A DNA stretch of 44,654 nucleotides from Phellopilus nigrolimitatus. Taxonomy: Eukaryota; Basidiomycota; Agaricomycetes; Hymenochaetales; Hymenochaetaceae. The stretch spans positions 1 to 44,654 of the forward strand of contig JAJOHG010000213.1 in NCBI GenBank assembly GCA_021029095.1, read 5' to 3'. A program made the translations under genes and the position numbers. Shown here piece after piece: positions 12,122-22,851 of this stretch. The stretch's first letter is position 1. Each line of letters begins with the position of its first letter. The notes beneath the pieces are model-generated. The model saw only the letters and a list, made by a program, of their open reading frames with translations, searched no databases and was not told where the DNA came from.

Positions 12122-14047
12122 CTAAACCCGCAAGACGTTGTGTTTCCTATCGAATGAGGGCTGAGACTCCGTGTTATATTCGTAATCATCAGGTATCATA
12201 TCAGAAGAAATCTATGATAGCGTTCAGAACGCATCCGAATAAATGAGCACATGAAACGCTTACCCCTAAGTTTCTTTTGCGGTCCGTGTCGGCAGATTTG
12301 AGGTCCAGCGTGTGCCGATTGACAGTCTGAGGAAGCGAAGTATCGTCATTAGAGCGAGTTTCTGGAAAGTGTGTTGAGTACTTACTGTGTTAACGTTCAC
12401 CGATGTTTTATTGACGTTCACGGAATTAGGACCCAAACGTCCCATTTGGTATGAGGATGTCGCAATACCCGAGCCGGTGTCCTGACCAACACCTGCAACG
12501 CTCGCCCTAGCGTTCAAACTATTTAACAAAATTCACCAGTTATCATGATGGTCGACAATGCATAGAAAAAAAATGGTGCTCGTACGTTGCGTAGAGTGTA
12601 TTTGAGTACACTGGAAAGCTCCGTTAAAACAACATCACGATTTAACAGTTATAAACTTACGCTTGCTGACGCAGACGAAAAACGTTATATAGATAAACGC
12701 ATTTGGGTACAATGAAATCTACGACCCCTCATTAACATAGTCACGCTCAACATCATGAAGTATTCACATACGAAAATTAGCGACATCAGCGCGCATAAGC
12801 TCGTTAGCAATCCCGTGTTAATTGTAAACAAGATTAAGCGGTTTATGATCGTCTCGGAGCGCGAGAATCCCGTGCGCGAACGTTGGAGCAGGAATATGAG
12901 TGTGAAAGCGATCATTATGTCGCTCGCCGCCCCAAGGATGTTGATTGAACGCGATTCGTTGAATATCGACCGTAGCTCATCGAACGAAGCTAATACGGCA
13001 CTGTTTTAAGGAGTCAAGATGGATAAATCATTTAGAATCAGAAAAACCTTGATAGGGCGTTGGCGCGTTAAAAACAACTTACGCCTTGGCAAAATACACT
13101 GAGTTTAAAATAAGTATGCGTGAGTAAGCTAAGTTATTACACGGCATACTGATATTCACGCACGAATGGCAGAGATAAACTCCCCCAATACCAGGAGCAT
13201 CAAGAAGGAAACGACGAATATATTTTGGTGGCTCACTGTCGTGCAGCGTGAGAGGTGAGAAAATTCTGCAGTATGAAGGACGTACATTTCCAGACGCGGT
13301 AAACCAGGAGCGACTGCACGAGGAAGCAAATGATTCCCTACGATTGATAGGAATAAGCAAGGAAACAATGTACCGCTATCTAGATGCTTACGCTCATGAG
13401 CACCATGACCTAAAAACCGGCTAATTAGAGGAAGCAGATTAAAGAATACAGAGGCATGTCGTACCACAAGACTTTTCACAAGGTGTGTCAGAAAGAGCGG
13501 GTTCCCGTAGTTCGTGATCAGATACGTGTAGCCCGAATGTATTATCAGACCTTGGTGCACGCTATCAAAGACCCAGACAGTTATAACCTGAGTATCGCGC
13601 TATTTTAAGAAAATAATAAAAAATCGCAAATCGAAAAAGACTCACAAGAGTCTTGATCCACCGCTTGTCTTCTGGATACATCTATACAACACCAGACATG
13701 GTTTGGCTGGTGCATGAAAAAAAATGTCGAACATCGAACGTACGTTGAAATAATAGTAAAGCTGCACGCATCCAACACCCCACAAACTGTACGCAGACAA
13801 CCATCAGATACTTTCTGAAAAGCCTACATTACTAGAGAGGCCTACGCCATAGAAAGCCTGCGTCAAAAGCGGGACATCAGTTGGAGGTCCGAGCGTAAGA
13901 ATAAGTAGGGCGGGAGCTTACACGACAGCCAGATAAAGCGCGCCCATCTGCAAACATTAAATGATAGGGCTTGTAAGAGCTCGAGGAAGAAGATGACGGA
14001 AGACGTACAGTGTTGTCCAAGGCAGGCAATCCCGTCGCTGGCTTCAT
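12122..14047 (-). CDS. DUF6534 seven-helix membrane protein, copy A
   Basis: Predicted 344 aa multi-pass membrane protein of the Agaricomycete DUF6534 family; the function of the family is unknown. Sixteen small exons keep phase throughout: 14047-14009, 13947-13922, 13857-13846, 13786-13744, 13681-13646, 13587-13465, 13409-13392, 13337-13286, 13235-13164, 13098-13083, 13000-12772, 12718-12661, 12610-12586, 12518-12386, 12326-12264 and 12211-12122. Family hallmarks are the N-terminal LDNTMGALYLAVV, LVQSLLVYRVWKLS in the middle, and the signature RSRTGFSRSETIIN followed by NTGLLTSLCA and LYSNTLYATLNAR. The cytoplasmic tail is polar. Apparent stop codons near 13154 fall inside a 65 bp intron (13099-13163), so this copy appears intact. 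It is the downstream member of a tandem pair with the gene at 15957-17876. Confidence 0.83.
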
Positions 14048-14234
14048 ACTTGCAATGATTCGATCTGGGGATGCTCGAACAGTCGCTTTCGATAGTCTCG
14101 TCCCGCAGAGCCAAGCTTCGACAAGTACGACAACGAGCACGCAGAACAGATGGGAGTGGAATACATACAGGCTTCGGGAGATCCAACGTCCTGGCTCGCC
14201 CATCAATTCATTTAAGTCGTTTCAAACGGTGCTA

Positions 14235-15310
14235 GTAAGGCACGGGAAGTTGTCGATGTTCGGGTCAGACTGATTTTCGCTGATCCCGAACATCGACCCG
14301 GACCAGTTTTGACATTTAGGCCGACCCTTGAACCGAACCTCTCGCGTGCCGGTTCGAAGGTTGACCCCCCTCTGAACCCTGCAAATTCTTCACAAACCCA
14401 GAATTAATCTTGCGCTGTAGATTTTGAAATTTAGATAAACATATAATATTGCATTATAGAAGAGCCATTGAACACTCACAAATACAGTTCGATCCGAGAC
14501 CGAACATCAGCCTTAGTGAAAAATTATTCGAGGGAAAACGAGCCATATCCCGCGCTGATTTTAATGGCCCCTCCCAATTCTGCGATTGAAGCGCTGTACG
14601 GGTCGGTATCGGGCAAACATCATCTGATCCGTGAGGTTGGCGAATTTCTTTTGTGCGATCTGACATTTACTGCAGCAGCTCTCGAGCTGTTGCATCGTAT
14701 GGCAGACTGACTTTCTCACGCATTTGGAAGATAACGACGCAAACCTTGATCTTCATCGGTTAGCCGAACGTTCTTCGACTCTAAGCGAGTATCAAAGAAC
14801 GTTCCGACGTTCCGATAACCCATCGTCGCCCGTGCCGACGAGCTGCAATCGTGCCAAATCTTGGAATCTCAAAATATCGAGTGAAATCGCGGCAAGATTT
14901 AAAAAAAAAGAGGTTTGAGATGGCAACCGGACACAGACTTAGTCCCGATTCCGCTGGAGTATTGCTACCTCTAATTGCAGAATCGAGCGAGATCGAACTG
15001 GTCGGTTCGTTCAACATCATATGATAAAATTGAGAACGGCGCGATCAGGTATGAGCATCCAGAGATTCAGCAACCTCAGGCAGATCTTGAGGAAGACGCC
15101 GAAGGCTAGATTTGTATGCCGAAATTTGTTCAGGTTCGATTTATTCTTATTGATTTTTGCCTTTGTCTATAATAAATTCAGGTTCGAAAGTGGAGAAAAC
15201 ATTTGGTACTTAGCACAAAATTTACGATTTTTGATTGGTTGAGGCTCGATTCGGGTTCCAAAGAGGGTCAGCGAACCAGCCTGAATCACGGTTCGGTCCC
15301 GCGTGGATAC
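14235..15310. mobile_element. Presumed non-autonomous TIR-like insertion
   Basis: This block separates sequence that is continuous above the sister gene copy B: the homologous upstream segments lie on both its sides (14050-14220 and 15480-15900, compared with 17880-18080 and 18340-18600). Its edges carry imperfect inverted similarity: a stretch containing GAACCGAACC...GGTTCGAAGGTTGACCC near 14325-14380 resembles the reverse complement of about 15243-15295. No transposase-like frame is present. Exact ends and a target duplication could not be fixed by eye. This stretch holds no gene. Confidence 0.4.
14252..14297. repeat. Short near-perfect hairpin
   Basis: GTCGATGTTCGGGTCAG (14252-14268) is followed 11 bp later by its near-exact inverted copy CTGATCCCGAACATCGAC (14280-14297); one arm has one extra base. 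It sits at the left edge of the presumed insertion and may belong to its terminus. Confidence 0.7.
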
Positions 15311-15479
15311 TCTCTAGGGCTGGCCTTTGCATGATACAGTAGCTCGGAAGTCCCTTGACTCTTGTGGATGGGCAAAATAAAATTGGCGATGATCTTCCAT
15401 AATTGGCGTATCATTTAGTTATTTGTATTTGAGATGATGTGCTTAAATTACATTGCTCGATGATTAGGCAACTTGGTCA

Positions 15480-15900
15480 GCGCCAACCACGTCGCGGCCT
15501 GTCGAGTTTACGATTCCCATACCTTGCTTGCATGTGGCAAGAGTGTATCGTGCTTGATTAAAGATTGTTTCCACCTAGCTGCAAAACGTATGATATAGTT
15601 TCGGACGACAGCATTGAAGCCTTTGATAGATGCAATGATACTACATAGAAAATTCAAGTAGAGATGCGATGTGAAGTAAGAATCACCAAGATCCGGATGT
15701 GCCAGATTCCGTACCGAGCCGCGAGCGCCTTCTGATTCGGCAGGTAGTGCAATATGTATCCGGTATCTACGGGCTAGACCGATGGACCTCGAAAGTGTTG
15801 AGAAAACGATTGAGACGCCTTCTGTCGAGGATGTTTTTTTTTCTTCTGTACTGGAGAAAAGCGTTTGCGGAGGCCAAACATTTACCAATCTCCATTACAA
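15480..15900. repeat. Upstream flank of the tandem duplication (unit A)
   Basis: This stretch resembles 18340-18600 base for base over much of its length, with small indels; for example 'tgatactacata' is shared. It marks the outer part of the duplicated unit that contains copy A. On the minus strand it is open from 15888 to 15508, and its translation is partly conserved in the other copy, but no known domain is visible. It could be 3' sequence of a former neighbour gene or conserved noncoding sequence. Confidence 0.45.
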
Positions 15901-15956
15901 ATCATTACAAATGAAAGGCACTGTTTCTTAAGTCGCAGCGCTAGGAACATGGCGAA

Positions 15957-17876
15957 CTAGACCTGCGAGATGCCGCGTTTCCTGTCGTACTCCATGTTGT
16001 CGTCGTAATCAGAGGGCGTCAATGCAGAAGAAACCTATGGTAGCCTTCAGAACGTATCCGAATAAGTAAGCACTTGAAACGCCTACTCCTAAGGTTACTT
16101 TGTGGTCTGTGTCGGCAGGTATGAGGTCCAGCGTGTGCCGATTGACAGTCTGAGAAGCGAAGTATCGTCATTAAAGCGAGCTTCTGGAAGAATACACCGT
16201 GTATTGAGTACTTACTGTGTTAACGTTCACCGGTGTTTTATCGACGTTCGCGGAACTAGGACCTAAGCGTCCCATCTGGAATGAGGATGCCGCAGTACCT
16301 GAGCTTGTGTGCTGACCAACCCCTCCAACGCTCGTCCTCGCATTCAAACTGTAATAATTAAAGTTAGAAGTTATAATAACGGTCAACAGAACATTAAAGG
16401 CGCAAATTCTCGTACGTTGCGTAGAGAGTATTCGAGTACACTGGAAAGCGCTGTTCAGATTATTTCTTGAATTAACAAATAGAAACTCACGCTTGCTGAC
16501 GCAGACGAAAAACGAGATATAGATAAACGCATCTGGGTACAACGAAACCTGAAAGCCTTCATTAGTGGTCGCGCTCACTAGCTTGAAGTATGTACATACG
16601 AAGATTAGCGACATAAGCGCGCATAAGCTCGTTAGCAATCCCGTATTGACTGTAAACAGGATTAAGCGGTTAATGATCGTCTCGGAGCGCGAGAATCCCG
16701 TGCGCGAACGCTGGAGCAGAAATATGAGCGTGAAGGCGATCATGATGTCGCTCGCCGCCCCAAGGATATTGATTGAGCGCGACTCATTGAATATTGACGG
16801 TAGCTGGGCAAACGAAGTAAAAACTGCACTATATTAGGGAGTCGAGGGGGATCAGCCCATTTCAATCCGCAAGAATATTGGTGCGATCTCGCGCATTAGA
16901 AGTAACTTACGCTTTGGCAAAATATACTGAGTTTAAAGTAAAGCATGCGTGGATAAGCGAAGTTATTACGTGGTATACTGATATACACGCACTGACGACA
17001 GAGATAAATTCCCCCAAAACGAGGAGCATCAAGAAGGAGACAGCAAATATATTTTTGTGGCTCACTGTCGTGCATCGTCAGGGATGCGAGAAGTCTATAA
17101 TAAGAAGGACGTACATTTCCAGACGCGGTGGACCAGGAACGACTGCACGAGAAGACAAATAATGCCCTACGATTGATAAAGATAAGCAAGTGAAGACTGT
17201 GCCGGTGCCGAGAGACTTACGCTGAAGAGCACCATGACCTAAACGCAGGCTAGTTAGCGGAAGCAGATTAGAGGATACAGAGGCATGTCGTACCACAAGA
17301 CTTTTCACAACGTGCATCAGAAACAGCGGGTTCCCATAGTTCGTGATCAAATACGTGTAGCAGGTATGCGTTATCAGACCTTGGTGCACACTGTCAAAGA
17401 CCCAGACAACTATAACCTGAGTATTGCGTTATCCGCGACAGAACAAAATATAGCAGAAGGAAAGAAGACTTACGAGAATCTTGATCCACAGCTCGTCTTT
17501 CGGATACATCTGTACATCATCAGACATGGTTTTGCTAATGCGTGAGGAAACATCGAAGACCGAACGTACGTTGAAATAGTAGTAAACCTGCACGCTTCCA
17601 ACACCCACAAACTGTACGCAGACAACCATTAGATAATGTTTGAGAAGCTTGCATTTCTAGGGGCTTACGCCATAGCGAGCCTGTGTCGACAGCCAAGAAT
17701 CAGTCAGAGGCCCGAACGTACGAAGTAGAAGCAGAAACTTACACGACGCCCAGGAACAGGGCGCCCATCTGTAAACGTGAACAATTGGGCTTGTTAGCAC
17801 TCGTGAACGTCCAGGAATCAAATGGCGAAAGACATACAGTGTTGTCCAAGACAGGCAATCCCGTCGCAGAACTCAT
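15957..17876 (-). CDS. DUF6534 seven-helix membrane protein, copy B (probable exon-4 frameshift)
   Basis: Tandem paralogue of the gene at 12122-14047 with the same exon order; it starts with MSSATGLPVLDNT (17876-17838) and ends with DRKRGISQV and a stop at 15957. The RSR-TGF signature, NTGLLTSLCA and LYSNTLYATLNAR are all present. Exon 4 (17611-17570) is 42 bp where copy A has 43, because a run of four G (minus strand, 13778-13781 in A) is three G here (17604-17606). With the normal splice sites this shifts the frame after about residue 27. A rescue by a downstream acceptor (leaving only the last 25 bp of the exon) would keep the frame and lose six residues. All later exons remain open and in phase, so the lesion is either very recent, spliced around, or an assembly error in a homopolymer. 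Confidence 0.72.
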
Positions 17877-18596
17877 ACTTGCAATGATCGATCTGGAAAT
17901 ACTCTCGAACAATTGCTTTCCGTGGATCTCGTCCCCTCAGAGCCAAATTTCCACAAATACGAAAACGAGCGCAAGGAGCAAGCACAATGAACAGACTGCA
18001 GTGGCTATAGATTGTAGTTGCGTGGCGGAGCGGCGGCGGGGGGGATGGAAATACGGGCTTTGGGAAGAACGTCTTAAGTGATCGAACAAAAATAACTTCT
18101 TCGACGGCGTTATTTTGCATATCCGTCCCTGCCCGTTAAATTCAATTGAGGAAGGTTCACCGAGTTGATTTTGACATGTGTTGCAGGGCAACGGCTCCAG
18201 TTATACGTATACGCCTACATCTTTCGAATTCTCAGATTCTCAGAACCATCAAATTGAACCGCCTGACCCACAGTGTTCCGGAAATGGAAAAGAAGCATCC
18301 GCGAGGCGTTTATGACGGCAGTAGGAATGGGCCAATCATTCAGATCAATGTACTTGCATACGGCAGAAGTGTATCATGCGTGATTTGCAAGAAAATTTGT
18401 CTTCAGCTAGCATGGTGCAGTTTCCGATGATAACTTTGAAGCCATTGGTAGACATAACGATACTACATAAAAGTTGTGAGGCGAATTGCGTTGTGAAGCA
18501 AGAAATGCCGGCATCCAAGGGGCCCAGCTTCCGTACCGTAACCAATAATTTGCCCAAATGTTTTCTCTGATCGAAGCCGTGCACATGGAATCCGCG
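17877..18596. other. Intergenic; upstream flank of copy B
   Basis: Contains the promoter region of copy B and, at about 18340-18600, the counterpart of the duplicated flank at 15480-15900. A short minus-strand frame (18584-18345) is similar in translation to the one at 15888-15508 but has no recognisable domain. No gene is called. Confidence 0.4.
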
Positions 18597-20640
18597 TCAG
18601 ATGCTCGAAAACTCCGTGATATCCCATTGGACGCTGGCGAGCATCTTCGCATCGCTCTTCTCATACGGGTGCTCATCTTCGATACTTCTGACAAGCGCGG
18701 CAGCCCGTTCCGAGCGCGGCGTGATCGCGCACTTGAAGTCCTTCGGGTGACTAGAAAAGGAGAACATAACCGTCTCAGCGACAGCCGCAGATAAATTGTT
18801 GAAAAAGATCAATAAGAACGCACCAGATCGCGCCATTGTGGAACTCGGCGTTCGGAGTGATCTCGTGGCCGGCTGCATCGCGCACCTTCTTGATGTCGAA
18901 CACCGCCAGAGCCATCGCGATAGACAGCCACATTGACGCGTCCGCGAGGTCGCTGCCAGGACATATCCTACCGAGAAGCAAAAAGCATCAGATCTGAGCG
19001 TCTAAAATTTCGTCTGGTGAAAACAAGGAAGACGGAAGCCGAGAACACACCTGCGTCCGAAGCCGAACGCGTAATTGCGCGGAATCATCTCAGGCGTTTT
19101 GCCGAGGAAGCGCTCCGGTCTGAACGCTGTGGGGTCATTATACGAGTCCGGGTTATGCCCCATCTCCCTATGACGAACCAAGTTAGTAGGCCATAGAGAA
19201 TGAGATAGACAGTGAGACCCCGAACCAGGTGTTCGCCATGAGGATTGAGCCTCTCGGGATGAAGTACCCGTCGTACATACTGTCCTCGGTCGACGCGTGA
19301 GGGAGAGCCAGCGGCGCGACAAGATTCCAGCGCATACTCTCCTTCAGAACCGCTTCGACGTACGGCATCTGCGCTCTGTCCTCGAAGCCAGGTAGCCTCT
19401 CTCCGTCAACGACGCTGTCGATCTCCTCCTGGGCTTTCCGCTGCGCCTCGGGGTGCAATGTCATCGCGAGATAGAATGTATACAACGCGGATACGGTCGT
19501 GTCCGCGCCACCGCCATACACGCCCGCGGCGCACCACTTTATGCAGAACTCGTCGTATTTGCTCTCCGCGCGCTGGAGCAGCGTCGAGACGAACGACGGC
19601 TGCGCGGTTCCCGCGTCTATTTGTGCCTTGACGAAGGCGAACGGCTGCTCGACGAACTGGTGCGCGTGCGCGCGCCACTTGGCCGCGACGCGCTTGAAGG
19701 CGGTGCCCGGGAACCAGTCGGGGAGGTAGCGCACTAGGTGCTGATTAGAGAACACGTAGGAAAAAAAAAAAACGCGGTATATGACACGTACTGAAAGGTG
19801 CAACGTCTACCATCCAGGTACCCGGCGTGACCGACAACATGAATTCGTTCATGACGTCGTCTGCGAGATCGATAAGTTTGTCAGGACCCTCGGGTTCGAT
19901 CGTGTACCCGTGCGAGAGCCGCAGGATGATGGCCCCAGCCGTTCTGCATGACAGTTTTCGCTGTCAGTCAAGCTTCAGCTGTGAGAATGCGTCTTGCGTA
20001 CCTCCTGATCTGATCGCGCAGCGAGCTTGGATCCCGCATCGTGCGCAGAAGAAACCTGCGCGTTTCGACCTCTTCGATTGGTGTGAAGCCTGCGACGGCG
20101 GTGCGCGTACCAAGGTACTCGTGGAAGTTGCGCCGATACTTACGGATACGCTCTCCGTAGTGTGACAACGGTACCGAGGTATCCCAGCCAACCCTACAGC
20201 GCCAGCTCAGTTTACGCACACAGAATGAGTCTCAGATCTACTTACATCTCTCCGCCGAACGTGAGCGTAGGGCGGTCCGAGTAAATAGCGGACTTCTTCT
20301 CAAAAAGGTTGACGGCGATGGTGTAGTCGTTAATAATGACAATCGGCTGGCCGAGCACAGTAACGGAGCTGATGGGCCCGTACAGCGCTTTGTGCTTTTG
20401 CCAGTGCAGCCAAGGTTTGCCATCGGGGTCGGGGAGGTCGAGGATGTTTCCTACGAGCGGGAGGCCCCGCGGGCCCGGTGGGAGCAATGGACGTTTGGAG
20501 ACGAGTTTCTTGAGAACATAGACGGCGACACAGACTGCAGCGACATCGAGCACGACGATGAGAGCCATGCTTGAGAAGAAGAATGCTACCGACACGGATG
20601 CTAAAAGTCGGCTATAAATGAGTTTTGATATGAGGGCCAT
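18597..20640 (-). CDS. Cytochrome P450 monooxygenase
   Basis: Membrane-anchored haem-thiolate monooxygenase of the type often labelled O-methylsterigmatocystin oxidoreductase-like in Agaricomycetes. Seven exons fit: 20640-20246, 20193-20002, 19943-19792, 19733-19226, 19167-19051, 18967-18824, 18750-18597, giving 553 aa. All diagnostic motifs are present: proline-rich [14 protein letters not shown] after the anchor, the I-helix GGGADTT, KESMR (ExxR), FRPERF, and the haem loop FGFGRRICPG with Cys457. A second in-frame ATG at 20568 would give a 529 aa protein starting right at a single transmembrane anchor; that start is more typical of the family, while the first ATG adds another hydrophobic stretch. 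The substrate is unknown. The gene looks intact. It is the last ordinary gene before the repeat region. Confidence 0.9.
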
Positions 20641-20935
20641 GCTTCTTGAATTCTAGAAACGGATTGCCTCGGCAGAATCAGAACGGGTTGCTTGACCCCT
20701 CCAAGGATTGCAGCTGACCCGCTTTCTCAAGATAAGAAAAAGTCCCGGTTGGTGCTCAGGCGTAGCTAAGTCGTCTTGGCTGCAATGTAGAGTATAGGAG
20801 AAAAAAAGTTTGAGAAGTCATTGTGCGAGCCGAAAACTCCGTCGAAAGGTACGCGATAAGCCATAGACGCAGAGACAAAATGCAAGCAACGTTGTCGACG
20901 GCAAAATCGGCGGTCCAAATTGGCGCATGGCAAGT

Positions 20936-22509
20936 TTACCGTGGATCTACAAAATAATGGCAGCACTTTTCGGCGTCTTTTCTTCCTGTGCCTAAAGGGA
21001 AATGATCGGGACTATGCGGCGTCACGACACACGGACGTGACACAGATGATGAGCTGGCCGCAGCGCAATCAGCTGCAAATTCTCCTCTAAAAAGATATCT
21101 TGGAACTGGCTTGCTTCGTCGTATATCCTGTGCTCGGTATATCTTGAATCTGCGCTCGTTTGCCGTCATTGTCGAGCTCAGACGACTTCGGGAAGAGATC
21201 AGTCAAGCAAGGCTCGCTGCTCGCAGAAAATTGACTCACCAGAAGTTCAGCCGAATGTACTTCAAGCATGGTCTCCTGATGCTATTGTGGACCTTGCGGA
21301 AGGGTGCTGGACGGCGCTGACGATGAAGCTAGTGAGCTTGCCCTTTGGTGCTCGCCTAATTCCCTATCAGTACAATGTAACCTGGAAGAACAAAATAGTG
21401 ACCTGCCGTTGCTGTCTGCTAGATAAAGCGGGACTATCGATCACGGAATTTGGTAGTTTGAATCGCTCGGAAGCTGAAGGTTCAAACTCACCTTAAAGAG
21501 CCATCGTAGAACCCAAGACAGGCTCGAGTGCTTACCTTTGTCTCGTGGAGTAAAGGTGCGAATCTTCATCGTCGAGAGAATAATCGAGTTCACAACTCTG
21601 CTACACAGACTGTTCACTGTTAGCATCGTAAAAAACGTATCTTGAATGCGAGCTAACCTCAGCATTTGGAGCGTCCTTGCCATCTTCGGCCATCTCACCA
21701 TCTATAACGATGACGCTACAAAGGATGAGCCTACAAAAAATGAGCTTAGGTATCGCTAGAGAAACCCCAGGAGATACGTACATAGACGATAGACCAATGA
21801 TAGAGTAGACGTCGGTAAGTAGTTTGGGACTTTCTGAACTACTTCGTCGAGCTGATTGCTATTGCGGTATGTATCCTGTAGATGGAGTGAGGCTTCTGAA
21901 TAACAATAGAGTGACAAACATACACCATATGTTCGATGCTTGAGGCCTTGCGGTTTCCCAATGTTTGACAACTCAGAACGACTTTGGATCATCGTCTCTA
22001 CGCTGTTGCCTGGCGTCTGCAGATTGAGTGAGTACAGAACATTGGTTAGACGGCATAAGAGAATGCTCACCGAAGTCGCTTGCAGGTAATCGTCTTTCGT
22101 ACGGCTCAAGCAACTTGACTGGTTGAAATGGCCCGTCAACTAGCAAGACGGAGGGAACTTCCTTGGGTTGAGTCTGCGAGTTTTGTTGCAGGATTGCTTG
22201 TCGAATTTCCTTTGAGATCAACACTCGTGGAATTCTCCACAGGGCCATGGTACTGAGCTGCAAGTTCACACCACAGGTCTGAGCAACGGTGCGTTTTATC
22301 TTTCTCAACAGGTCTAAATTACCAGATGGTGCACTACGAAGCCGCAAGATGAACCGAAGCACCTTGATATCGCACTTACTTGAACAGGCGCTGGCAAGAT
22401 CGCTGGCAAAATTCGACCCTCAGTCCCCTTGCGCGAGATCGGAAGCAAAAAGATCCAGTACATACCTCAAGTCTAAGATGAAATCAAAGCAAAGGTGCGC
22501 TTTTGTCAT
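20936..22509 (-). pseudogene. Gene X, copy 1 (frameshifted, altered 3' end)
   Basis: Mirror image of the gene at 34120-35657. Exons from 22509 down to about 21540 appear identical to copy 2. In the exon corresponding to 35164-35227, one base is missing directly at the splice junction (near 21461), which puts the rest of the exon out of frame with the downstream exons. The homology to copies 2 and 3 stops near 20998, so the last ~20 residues are replaced by unrelated sequence before a stop at 20936. The first part could still be translated. Function unknown; no domain recognised. Confidence 0.55.
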
Positions 22510-22851
22510 GTTTCCCGATAGGATATGTTGAAACGTCGTCCGTGGAACGATTGTGGCTCGGCGACTGAGCTTATTCAAACGATTCTCAACTTGACAAGAA
22601 AGCTCGTAGGCACACAGATACCCATCTTTTGTAACCCGGGCGTCGTTCCGGCTTGGTTCGGAGCTAGAAATGTCGATGGTTGTTATTGAAGACCTGGTTC
22701 TCGGGGGTTGCGTTCGGCTTTCAGTCACGGGACGTCACACATAAAATTCGTGTGGCTAAATCAACATCTTCGTTCGTTCGCACTTTCATCCGTCCACTCA
22801 CACCTTCCCCTTGCATCCGTCCTTCTCCCCTCCTCTCCCCCTCTTACAAAC
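22510..22851. promoter_or_regulatory. Shared divergent promoter, copy 1
   Basis: The 342 bp between the two divergent start codons is conserved in all three copies. On the ZnF side a pyrimidine-rich tract (about 22800-22850) runs right up to the ATG, as is common at basidiomycete transcription starts. A TGACGT core (CRE/ATF-like, seen as GGGACGTCAC on the plus strand near 22728) lies near the middle. The gene X side remains open upstream of the ATG, so its true start could be further in. Confidence 0.5.

Noticed and set aside
13099..13163. Apparent stop codons in DUF6534 copy A suggesting a pseudogene
   Set aside because: They fall inside a 65 bp intron with a GTGCGT donor and CAG acceptor; the exons on both sides join in phase and match the family.
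14320..14385. GGTTCGA motifs as tRNA T-arms
   Set aside because: No acceptor stem, D-arm or anticodon arm can be folded around them; they recur as part of the presumed insertion ends.
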